DNA of 60,126 nucleotides, taken from JAAERC01 sp965602655 (GTDB lineage Bacteria; Zixibacteria; MSB-5A5; GN15; PGXB01). Where the stretch lies: contig CBFCZE010000001.1 in assembly GCA_965602655.1 (NCBI GenBank), positions 1 to 60,126 of the forward strand, in the 5' to 3' direction. The notes under the pieces were generated by a model. It ran no database searches. It worked only from the letters and a program-made list of their open reading frames with translations, and was not told where the DNA came from. Below, in pieces: positions 18,803 through 26,513 of the stretch; positions within the stretch are counted from its first letter, which is position 1; every line of letters starts with the position of its first letter. The position numbers and the translations under genes were made by a program.

Positions 18803-19210
18803 ATGGCAAGAAGGCCAGTTCTCGAGATTGATGGCGTGACATATTCAAATGTGCACGAGGTATCATTTGAGATGTACACTCCGTATGACGATACTTGTCG
18901 TCCGACTGATCGTCCGCATGCCAAGTGTCTTAGAATTGAACGTGAAATGGATGCCGAGTCACCAGTGATTGCGCAGTGGGCGGCCGATAAGACAGGAACC
19001 AGTCGTAAAACCGGATCGATCAGTATTAGAGATTCTGACGATGCCGATATGCTAGTCATATCCTGGACCAATGGTTTTATTTCAAATTACCGTTGTGAGG
19101 TACCGGATATTGTGGAAAAGGCCAAATTGCAGCCGTTTGAAACATTCGAAATTCTGTTTGAGACGGTTACTATTGGCGAAGCAACAATTGATAATTTCTG
19201 GAAAGCATAG
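18803..19210 (+). CDS. tssD: T6SS tube protein Hcp, Bacteroidetes TssD type
   Basis: 135 residues. The chain follows the TssD/Hcp plan: LEIDGVTYSNVHEVSFEMYTP at the N-terminus, a helix near ESPVIAQWAADK, GSISIRDSDDADML, then FISNYRCEVPD and the last strand FEILFETVTIGEA. Hcp hexamers stack to form the inner tube expelled by sheath contraction. This variant matches TssD of Bacteroidetes T6SSiii better than classical Hcp. An AAGGAGAG site precedes the start. The 78-nt spacing from tssC and a very strong hairpin immediately downstream suggest separate control of its level, as expected for the most abundant component. Confidence 0.88.
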   Translation: MARRPVLEIDGVTYSNVHEVSFEMYTPYDDTCRPTDRPHAKCLRIEREMDAESPVIAQWAADKTGTSRKTGSISIRDSDDADMLVISWTNGFISNYRCEVPDIVEKAKLQPFETFEILFETVTIGEATIDNFWKA

Positions 19211-19224
19211 ATAAATTTATATTT

Positions 19225-19250
19225 TCGGGCGGAGTGAAAACTCCGCCCGA
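19225..19250 (+). promoter_or_regulatory. Strong GAAA-capped hairpin between hcp and vgrG
   Basis: An 11-bp perfect stem (TCGGGCGGAGT with ACTCCGCCCGA) closed by a GAAA tetraloop, 15 nt after the hcp stop. No T-run follows, so it is not a classic intrinsic terminator. It could protect the upstream tssB/tssC/hcp mRNA from 3' exonucleases or mark a processing site, lowering downstream vgrG output. Confidence 0.75.
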
Positions 19251-19278
19251 GTAAAATTATTTAAAGGCGGTTTCACTC

Positions 19279-21012
19279 ATGCCTATCATACCTGAAGAAC
19301 CTAATATACCTGATGAGCCTAATGCACCTAATAGGATTAAAATTGAAACACCGGCCGAATGTACAGTTAAGGTCCAAAACGAAGAACTAAAATACAGCAT
19401 ATATTCGGTTAAACTTAAACAATATATAGATAATCATCACGTTCTAAAAGTTATGCTTCGTCAGGATATAATTGGCGATGATCAAATTAGTGACCCAACA
19501 AAATATTCCGGTTTTTTGGGGGAATCGATTTCTGTTGGAATCATTCCTGCCACTGACAAAGTCGATAGCTCATCTAATTTGGAATTTATTGGTGTGGTCA
19601 CCGAAGTTCGTTTTGAAAACAGCGTTGATGAGGTTAATATTCTTGTTATCACAGCCAAAAGTCCGACAATCGCTATGGATGGTTTCAAGCGTAACAATAT
19701 TAGTTTTGATCAGACGGCAAGTGATATTGCCGGTGGGATATTAAGTAATTATCAGATTACTCTTGGTGAAGTTGAATCAACTTCGGCAAGTATAAATTTT
19801 TCTGTGCAATATCGAGAATCTGACTATGATTATGTTATGCGATTGGCGGCAGGAGCCGGGAAATTTGCTTTTTATGATGGAAAAGAATTTCGTTTTGTCT
19901 CGGCCAGTAGCGCCGACGAGCATGAATTGAAATGGAGAGAAAATCTTGGTTCGTTCTCGTTGGGGCTGGGCACAAATTCTGTAAATTATGAGGGAAAGTC
20001 CTATAATTACGAGGATGACAGTGAACAAAGTTCCTCCTCAGATTCATTAAGTACTTCCTTGTCATCGTTATCAAAAACATCGTTAAACGCCTCTGAAAAT
20101 ATCTATACAGAATATGGTGAATGGAATGATATTCAGGTAGTTAAGGATGCCAAATCACTTGAAGAGGTATTAAACAATGAAAAAGCCCAGGCAATAGGGA
20201 AGATGATTCAGTGTCATGGACACTCGATTGTTCCCAGTGTATCGGTAGGTCATTGTGTAAAAATTTTAGGATTGGATAGTTTTAATCAACAATATTGGGT
20301 GAGCGAAGTTGTCCATATACTTGATAACACCGGCAAATATCATAACGAATTTAAATGTACTCCACTTGATGTAGCATATCCGACCAATCCGGCAACTACG
20401 AATAAAACATTAGCCAGAATTCAAACTGGTGTAGTGGTGGATAATGTCGACCCCGATGAATTGGGGCGAATCAAGATAAGAGTTTTATGGTGCGATGAAA
20501 CAATCTGGGTCAGATATACCTCACTTCATGCCGGGGGTGAAAGGGGATTTTACTGTCTTCCCGAAATAGATGACGAAGTTCTGGTTGCTTTTGAAGAAGG
20601 TGATCCAAATCGCCCGATAGTAATCGGTTCGCTGTATAATAAGAGTCAAATACCGCCAACATCGCCCGATGATGAGAATCTGAAAAAGATGTTTAAAACA
20701 AAAAGCGGCAATCAGATTGTTTTTATTGATGAGAGTGGCGGCGAAAAAATTGAGATTTCTCATGGCGACGGACAAAATGCTATCGTATTAGACTTAAGCG
20801 GCCCCTCCATTACTTTTACCAGTGATGGGGGTGATATTACTTTAGAGGGCAACAACATTACCCTTAAGGCTGAAAGCGGAATAACTATGGATGCTGGCAC
20901 TGAGGTAAAGGCGGAAGCGGGCAGTACAATGACTCTTAAGGCATCGGCCAGTCAGACTATTGAAGCATCAGGGACTGTTGACATTAAGGGAGCTACCATC
21001 AATTTAAATTAA
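19279..21012 (+). CDS. vgrG: T6SS spike protein VgrG
   Basis: 577 residues. An unusual proline-rich N-terminus (repeats of EPN/DEPN/APN, residues 1-15) precedes the gp27-like base (20-370). The gp5 OB-fold follows at about 384-460 (GVVVDNVDPDELGRIKIRVLW, YCLPEIDDEVLVAFEEGDPNRPIVIGSLYN). The C-terminus (465-577) is a beta-prism/needle with repetitive short strands (ITLEGNNITLKAE, TLKASASQTIEASG). There is no added effector domain, so toxins must be carried non-covalently, in agreement with the PAAR and module-bearing cargo genes at 3338-13966. A Ser-rich loop near 250-275 is low complexity. VgrG trimers form the spike at the end of the Hcp tube and receive the PAAR tip. Confidence 0.92.
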   Translation: MPIIPEEPNIPDEPNAPNRIKIETPAECTVKVQNEELKYSIYSVKLKQYIDNHHVLKVMLRQDIIGDDQISDPTKYSGFLGESISVGIIPATDKVDSSSNLEFIGVVTEVRFENSVDEVNILVITAKSPTIAMDGFKRNNISFDQTASDIAGGILSNYQITLGEVESTSASINFSVQYRESDYDYVMRLAAGAGKFAFYDGKEFRFVSASSADEHELKWRENLGSFSLGLGTNSVNYEGKSYNYEDDSEQSSSSDSLSTSLSSLSKTSLNASENIYTEYGEWNDIQVVKDAKSLEEVLNNEKAQAIGKMIQCHGHSIVPSVSVGHCVKILGLDSFNQQYWVSEVVHILDNTGKYHNEFKCTPLDVAYPTNPATTNKTLARIQTGVVVDNVDPDELGRIKIRVLWCDETIWVRYTSLHAGGERGFYCLPEIDDEVLVAFEEGDPNRPIVIGSLYNKSQIPPTSPDDENLKKMFKTKSGNQIVFIDESGGEKIEISHGDGQNAIVLDLSGPSITFTSDGGDITLEGNNITLKAESGITMDAGTEVKAEAGSTMTLKASASQTIEASGTVDIKGATINLN

Positions 21013-21028
21013 ATAGATGTTGATATAA

Positions 21029-21403
21029 ATGGAATATCTGGCACTACCGTTTGTACTTCGCAAAGGCTATCTTGGCCGGGCCGAAATATATGATTCAATC
21101 GCTCAATCTATTGGACTGATTCTAAGTACGCGTCTTAAAATGCTGCCGTTTGACAAAAACTACGGATGCGATATTTGGGATAATGAGTTTTCCGATATCC
21201 AGACAATTAATAAAAGTGATATGCGAGCCAGTTTTAGAAACTCGATTTCTAAATATGAAAAACGATTGGAAAATGTGGCTGTTTCATTTACGGCTTTGTC
21301 CGACAGTAAACCCCATTTGATTGGGATGGTTGCCAAAGTAACCGGTACATATTTTGACGGAAAATCAAAAAAAAGATTTGAGGCTGGCTACAATGTGGGA
21401 TAG
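21029..21403 (+). CDS. tssE: T6SS baseplate protein TssE (gp25-like)
   Basis: 124 residues, normal for TssE. The gp25/lysozyme-like fold of T4 phage baseplates is recognisable: an N-terminal SIAQSIGLILSTRLKMLPFDKNYGCDIWD with the conserved pattern around R/G, then SFRNSISKYEKRLENVAVSF and a final strand pair. TssE joins the first sheath ring to the baseplate wedges. It lies 16 nt after vgrG and 15 nt before tssF, consistent with one transcript. No clear ribosome site is visible, so translation may depend on coupling with vgrG. Confidence 0.85.
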   Translation: MEYLALPFVLRKGYLGRAEIYDSIAQSIGLILSTRLKMLPFDKNYGCDIWDNEFSDIQTINKSDMRASFRNSISKYEKRLENVAVSFTALSDSKPHLIGMVAKVTGTYFDGKSKKRFEAGYNVG

Positions 21404-21418
21404 AATGGGGTAAATATT

Positions 21419-23083
21419 ATGTCTGAAAATAAATCGTTATCATATGATAAAATATTTGCCCAGATGCATCGGGAACTGCGAACCTGGAACCGCGATATAC
21501 CGGAATCACCGGATCGGCTGGATCCAATTTTAAAAATTATGATGCAGATGCATGCGCATCAGTTATCCCGCTTGGATAAACGGATTGATCTGGTTTGGGA
21601 AAATGCCAAGGAATCATTGATTCGAACAGTTTGTCCCGAAAGTATGCGGTGGCCGATTCCTGCAATCACCGTCATGAGTTGTGAGCCGGAGGATGCGATA
21701 ATTGAAGTCGATCCACATACCCGCTTTTTCTACAAAGAACAGCGCGAGCGCGGTCAAACTTTCTTTTTCTCAGGACTTCGGAAAGAGAAAATTCTTTCGG
21801 CGGAGGTTAAATATATATTTTTGAAGACAGGAGAAAATTTTTTTGATCTGGATAATTTAGGCGGGGGAGAAGATACTTTTTCTGTTTCATCGATAAAAAA
21901 GATTTCCGGCGGCGACAATCAATTGTATGTCGCCGTTGATTATGAAGGGGCCTTATCTAATTTTTCCGATACGGCACTTTTTGTTAAGGGTCATCCTGAC
22001 CTTTTGAGACAGATGCAGTGGAGCAAGTGGTACCCCGGTTCGAATTTTGGAGGATTTCATGAAGATTGCGGCTTTTGTCCCGGGCGGAATAACACTCTCG
22101 AGAGTATGTTTTCCCAATCTGACAAGCAGGTAGAATGGGGCAGTCTCCGCTCAACCGATGATCTTTATACGATACTCGCCAATAGTTTTGTTCGCCTGCC
22201 GGAAAATTTTGTTTCTACCTGGGAGGTTGGGCCGCCTAATGAAAAACTTCAGGAATTCATTAAAAAACAGGAACACCCTCTGGCCAGCGAAAGTGGAAAT
22301 CAGTTCTGGATCAAGATCGACCTGCCAGAGAAAGGGCGGAGAGATGTTTTTTCCGAAGGATTAAAGATTTTATTTAATTGCTTTATTGTCGCCAATAAAA
22401 ATGAGTTGACTCTTTTTAAGCATACCGGCGGTTATAAGTTGATCGAAATCGAATTGCCCGATGATCTTGATAATATTCTTGAGATAAATCGAGTCGTCGA
22501 TTCCAACGGCCGCGAGTATAAAATCCGACATTTGGCTTCCGAACGGGATCAGGGGATATACTCTCTTGAAGAACGGAAAAATAAACTTGTCTTATGGTTT
22601 GATTATACGCAGGATATTGATCGGCCTCCCGATTCTATTACCATATATTATTCGACTACATCAGGCATTAGTGCCAATGGTATAGATGCCGGAGAAATCA
22701 CCGAGCTATATGAAAGCCATCCGGGGATTGTCTCGGCTCAAAATGTCTTACCGACCGGTGGAGCCATACCGGCCAAAACTGCCGAGCAGATTGCATCCGA
22801 GGTGGCATCTCGGCTGAGAAATCGAGACCGTGCGTTAAGTTTCACCGAAATCGCCAATTGGGCAACCGCCTTTGATCCAAGAATAAAAAGGGCGGAATGT
22901 TCCAATTCAATAGAGCGGGCCCGAAGAGGTATTCGTCGTTGTATCCTGGTGACCGTTTTGGTTAATCCCGAAAAGTTTTATTCCGACAGCGAAACCGAGC
23001 TCTTAAAAGAAAGGTTGGGGATTTATTTGAAATCACGGGTTCCGGTCAATACCCATTTCAAAATAAAGATTGTTACAAAATGA
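21419..23083 (+). CDS. tssF: T6SS baseplate wedge protein TssF
   Basis: 554 residues, within the range of TssF (about 580-620). The N-terminal helical part (SPDRLDPILKIMMQMHAHQLSRLDKRIDLV) and the following P-rich stretch (TVCPESMRWPIPAITVMSCEPED) match the TssF/VasA start. The C-terminal part (SEVASRLRNRDRALSFTEIANWATAFDPRIKRAEC) resembles phage gp6/J-like baseplate proteins. It is followed by tssG with an ATGA overlap, as in other systems where TssF and TssG form the wedge 2:1. The sequence is clearly divergent from proteobacterial TssF, so the assignment rests on motif order plus gene position. Confidence 0.82.
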   Translation: MSENKSLSYDKIFAQMHRELRTWNRDIPESPDRLDPILKIMMQMHAHQLSRLDKRIDLVWENAKESLIRTVCPESMRWPIPAITVMSCEPEDAIIEVDPHTRFFYKEQRERGQTFFFSGLRKEKILSAEVKYIFLKTGENFFDLDNLGGGEDTFSVSSIKKISGGDNQLYVAVDYEGALSNFSDTALFVKGHPDLLRQMQWSKWYPGSNFGGFHEDCGFCPGRNNTLESMFSQSDKQVEWGSLRSTDDLYTILANSFVRLPENFVSTWEVGPPNEKLQEFIKKQEHPLASESGNQFWIKIDLPEKGRRDVFSEGLKILFNCFIVANKNELTLFKHTGGYKLIEIELPDDLDNILEINRVVDSNGREYKIRHLASERDQGIYSLEERKNKLVLWFDYTQDIDRPPDSITIYYSTTSGISANGIDAGEITELYESHPGIVSAQNVLPTGGAIPAKTAEQIASEVASRLRNRDRALSFTEIANWATAFDPRIKRAECSNSIERARRGIRRCILVTVLVNPEKFYSDSETELLKERLGIYLKSRVPVNTHFKIKIVTK

Positions 23084-24006
23084 GTGCCCCCGATAAAATA
23101 ATGCCCGATTTTTGCAATCGGCGTTTTCCATTTCATTTCACCACGGCGATGCATATTTTGAGAAAAATGGGCATCGACCCAAAAACTATTGAAATTCTGG
23201 CTATCGGCAAATATGAAAATTATAAGGGCGAAATAAGTAGCCAGGAACCGGCGCCAAAAACTCAGATTACACGTGGTACAAAAATAGTCTTACAGGTAGG
23301 ATGTACCAGCGCTATCGATCTTATGCCATATCAATTTTTCTATGGGCTGGCCGGTATAACTGATAGAGCATCTGATTGGGAAAATAGCGCCAGGCGATTA
23401 ATGGCGCCGTTTGACGCCGCCTTTATCAGATATATGGCCGCCGCTTCCTATGAAAACATGAAATTCAATTTCAATTTTATCGATGATAAACATCTGTCAA
23501 AGTATCTTGAATTATATGATTTTGCCGGAATTGATATCAGCGATCCGGCAACCGCGGCACGATGGCAGGCTATTATGCCGACTTTTCATATCTGGGCCGG
23601 CAATTCCGAAATGACGTCAAAAATCTTAAGATTTCTTTTTGGTTTGGATTTTCAAATTAATGAAAGTGTTCCAATCCGATTCGAAATTCCCAAAGATTTG
23701 AAATACACTCTTGGTTCAAAAAGCAAAAGACTGGGATATGAATCTATTGCCGGTACGGCTTTTGTTGAGTGTGACACCGGCTACCAGGTGGTTATAAGCG
23801 GCCTTAAAGAGGAAGATGTCCCTGAGCTTTTGCCGGGAAAACCGTTGCGGAAAAAAATTGAAGCGGTTCTGGATTACTGTATGCCGGGAAACCTCAATTA
23901 TATAATCAGAATTAAAGTTGATAAGGAAAAAGCCTTACTTGGCGACAAAACAAATAAGGGATATTTGGGATTTACTACATTTATAAAGGATAAAGAATTA
24001 TACTAA
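23080..24006 (+). CDS. tssG: T6SS baseplate wedge protein TssG
   Basis: 308 residues, close to the usual 330. Its ATG overlaps the tssF stop (ATGA), indicating coupled translation, which fits the fixed stoichiometry of the TssF2G heterotrimer. The N-terminus (RRFPFHFTTAMHILRKMGIDP) resembles the FF-helix opening of TssG/VasB. The middle has SAIDLMPYQFFYGLAGITDR and RWQAIMPTFHIWAGNSEMTSKILRFLFGL, and the C-terminus a beta region ending in LGFTTFIKD. The family diverges quickly; recognition rests mainly on position, length and general pattern. Confidence 0.75.
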   Translation: MSAPDKIMPDFCNRRFPFHFTTAMHILRKMGIDPKTIEILAIGKYENYKGEISSQEPAPKTQITRGTKIVLQVGCTSAIDLMPYQFFYGLAGITDRASDWENSARRLMAPFDAAFIRYMAAASYENMKFNFNFIDDKHLSKYLELYDFAGIDISDPATAARWQAIMPTFHIWAGNSEMTSKILRFLFGLDFQINESVPIRFEIPKDLKYTLGSKSKRLGYESIAGTAFVECDTGYQVVISGLKEEDVPELLPGKPLRKKIEAVLDYCMPGNLNYIIRIKVDKEKALLGDKTNKGYLGFTTFIKDKELY

Positions 24007-24029
24007 TTTTTTGTAATAAACTTATAAAC

Positions 24030-24058
24030 TTGACATTGTTTGAATCAAAATGTAGATT
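24030..24058 (+). promoter_or_regulatory. Internal sigma70-type promoter before tssK
   Basis: TTGACA, 17 bases, TAGATT, within the 76-nt gap between tssG and tssK. The -35 box is perfect and the -10 box matches at four of six. It would start a tssK-tssL-tssM transcript separately from the tube/sheath operon, 25 nt before the tssK ATG. Confidence 0.6.
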
Positions 24059-24082
24059 CTTTGGAAGGTTTGAGGCAAGATA

Positions 24083-25531
24083 ATGAGTGACTTAAACTTA
24101 TATTCGGTTAACTGGCAGGACGGCATGCTGATAACGCAGCGTCATTTAATGGATCAGGAAAAATACTTTGAAACGTTGACCAGATGGCAGGCTCTCAACA
24201 CAGGTTTTGGTTATGGTCTCGTATCCAAATCGACTGCCGGAAAATCAACGCTTAATCTTAATTTAACCGTTAATGGTGATCAACTGCGAGTTGAGGTTAG
24301 CCGCTGCCAGGCTCTGACGCCGGGCGGGCATTATATTGAGATTAACGATACTTTAAATAATCCCCTCAAAGCGGAATGCCAGGTGGGTGATTCTCCCATG
24401 ATTGTATATATCGGTATCGATCCGAAAAACAAAAATGCTGTCGGCGATGCCGAACCCGAGGAGGAGTTGCCTCGCCTGCCGTATCGTGTTAACCAGTACT
24501 TGCTTTCTCTTGGGGAACCGCCTAATCTTCCGGAGGAAAATTATATTCCCGCGGCCGAGTTAAATGTTTCAGGCGGCGAGGTTAGCCTGTCGAATGATTA
24601 TTATCCGCCGTGTGTGACCGTTTCGGCCGGTGAACATCTAATGCAGAAAGCCGGCGATTTTAAAAATCGACTGGAGAATCTGTTATCCTTGGCCTCTCGC
24701 GCTTTTATGGCGATGGCATCCGATACATCATTGTCAGGTGAAAAAACAAATTTGCAGACTGCTTATCGTGATATGATGTCCCTCTTCGTTTATAATCTGG
24801 CTTCGATGCTGGATGATTTTGCGGTCGGGCGCCGGATGATGCATCCATTAAAACTGATTATCAACATAAAGAAACTTTTCCGGGTATTATCATCGCTTTT
24901 AAATATGCAGCCCGGTTTGAAGGACTATCTCAATGAGCGGTACTTCAGTAAAGAGCGAAAATCCGAGATTGGCCGGTTTCTGGCCCTGATTGACGGATTT
25001 CTTTTGAGTGAGTATAATCATCTTGATATTAGATCTCAGGTAAAAGTAATTGATGAAATATTTGAAGAGCTACGCGGTTTGATGGGCTTTTTAGCGCAGA
25101 CCAAACGGGAGCAGCTCGGCGATCAGGCGGTGGCGACCGACACGCTAACATACCGAAGCCGAACCTACCGGTTAGCCGAGTATGGTTCAAACAAAGTTGA
25201 GAATATCGGCGGACTTAATTATTTGATGATTGAAATTTCCAAGCCGCTGCCGATATCTGATACTGTGATTCTGATGTCAAAAGATTTATTTGGCGATGCC
25301 GGATGGGCCAGTATGCAGGTACGGTTGGGTCTTAATGACGCCCGCGGATTGGGCGAAACCGACCCGGTCGATATCGATGGGACTACTTTTGGAAACAAAG
25401 TGACTCTGCATCCGCAGGATATGCTCCAATCACAAGCGGTGAAGCAGATAACATTAATTTTCCGTGGAGCTGGAGATACAGATAAATTTTCCGGTTTAGG
25501 TAAAACTGACCTTATAATATATACTTTGTAA
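24083..25531 (+). CDS. tssK: T6SS baseplate-membrane connector TssK
   Basis: 482 residues, slightly longer than the family (about 445). The hallmark N-terminal sequence is present: W11, D13-G14-M15 and H21 in VNWQDGMLITQRHLMDQEKYF. The shoulder domain (30-190), a helical middle (200-350, including the FAVGRRMMHPLKLIINIKKLF stretch) and a beta-rich C-terminal head (YLMIEISKPLPISDTVILMS, ITLIFRGAGD) follow. TssK trimers link the TssEFG baseplate to TssL/TssM. Placement directly before TssL-like and TssM-like genes supports that these are the membrane partners. Confidence 0.9.
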   Translation: MSDLNLYSVNWQDGMLITQRHLMDQEKYFETLTRWQALNTGFGYGLVSKSTAGKSTLNLNLTVNGDQLRVEVSRCQALTPGGHYIEINDTLNNPLKAECQVGDSPMIVYIGIDPKNKNAVGDAEPEEELPRLPYRVNQYLLSLGEPPNLPEENYIPAAELNVSGGEVSLSNDYYPPCVTVSAGEHLMQKAGDFKNRLENLLSLASRAFMAMASDTSLSGEKTNLQTAYRDMMSLFVYNLASMLDDFAVGRRMMHPLKLIINIKKLFRVLSSLLNMQPGLKDYLNERYFSKERKSEIGRFLALIDGFLLSEYNHLDIRSQVKVIDEIFEELRGLMGFLAQTKREQLGDQAVATDTLTYRSRTYRLAEYGSNKVENIGGLNYLMIEISKPLPISDTVILMSKDLFGDAGWASMQVRLGLNDARGLGETDPVDIDGTTFGNKVTLHPQDMLQSQAVKQITLIFRGAGDTDKFSGLGKTDLIIYTL

Positions 25532-25547
25532 AGGCAGGAAGTAACAG

Positions 25548-26477
25548 ATGGCGGCTGAGATTGAATCATATATAGACGACCTTTTTAATTATCTTGATAT
25601 CTATAAGAACCGGCAGTCGGAATTCAAGACCGAGGCTTTTTTGCAGACCTACAACGGTGTTTCGGCGGTCTTTAATACGTTGCGTCAACAAAGAGATGAG
25701 GCGGTCCATGTTGACCTGTATTTCCTCAATAAAATAAAGGCGACTCCATTGGCCGATTCCGATCTGCGCGAATTAACCATTCAGATTCTGATTACCTATT
25801 TTGAATCTGAGGCTGACACCGACGGCCAGTCCAACAAAGCCTTTTCGTATTGCCGCGGGCTTCGTACTGTCAAGCAGGATGTCCCGTATTTTGAAAACTA
25901 TCTGATGCCTCTCTTACTTAAAGAGAGAAGCCTTAAGGATAATTTCAAACTCAATACATTTTTCCTTAATGAAATTGCACGGTACATTAATAAGTTTGGA
26001 CGACCGCTCAATCCTAATATGACCCCGGAAAAATTTGCCTCGAAAAACAACCCGCTTAAATTGTTGGAGCTGACCAGACGTCGCCAGCAGTTAGGTAAGG
26101 ATTTAGTTTCGGATCGAAATTCACTTGAATTTGACCTGAAACGTCTTGGCGTTTTTGATAAGGTTTCTGAGAAGAATAAACTGATTGCTCAATATTTTGA
26201 CGAATGGAAATATTGTGAAAAGGGTGATTTTCTCTCAAAAGTCAAAGGCTGGTTATCTGAATTTGGCGGAAAATTCGGTGGCGCCTTTTCCAGTTTCCGG
26301 TATTTCCGGTTGGTCATTACTCAGCGTAAGGCGGCCTATTTGTTTTACAGCTTAATTATTATTCTGTTTTTATTATTGGCCGTTTATGTTCCGTCCAAAT
26401 GGAGAGAGAATTCACAGACTAAATTTGAACAGTTGCAAAAAAGAGCCTCCGAGGTCCCGAGTGGATCCGGTCGCTAA
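25548..26477 (+). CDS. TssL-like (DotU-like) inner-membrane protein
   Basis: 309 residues. A largely helical cytoplasmic region (1-245) is followed by one C-terminal membrane helix (about 262-281, AYLFYSLIIILFLLLAVYV) and a short 28-residue tail, the topology of DotU-type TssL (N-in, tail-anchored). The gene lies between tssK and the TssM-like gene, the normal place of tssL. The classical TssL motifs and a peptidoglycan-binding extension were not seen, so the call rests on topology, size and context. It starts at ATG 25548 with AGGAAG upstream. A novel unrelated anchor is the alternative. Confidence 0.65.
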   Translation: MAAEIESYIDDLFNYLDIYKNRQSEFKTEAFLQTYNGVSAVFNTLRQQRDEAVHVDLYFLNKIKATPLADSDLRELTIQILITYFESEADTDGQSNKAFSYCRGLRTVKQDVPYFENYLMPLLLKERSLKDNFKLNTFFLNEIARYINKFGRPLNPNMTPEKFASKNNPLKLLELTRRRQQLGKDLVSDRNSLEFDLKRLGVFDKVSEKNKLIAQYFDEWKYCEKGDFLSKVKGWLSEFGGKFGGAFSSFRYFRLVITQRKAAYLFYSLIIILFLLLAVYVPSKWRENSQTKFEQLQKRASEVPSGSGR

Positions 26478-26513
26478 TATAAATTGAATATATTTTGAGG
26501 TTAAAATAAAATT

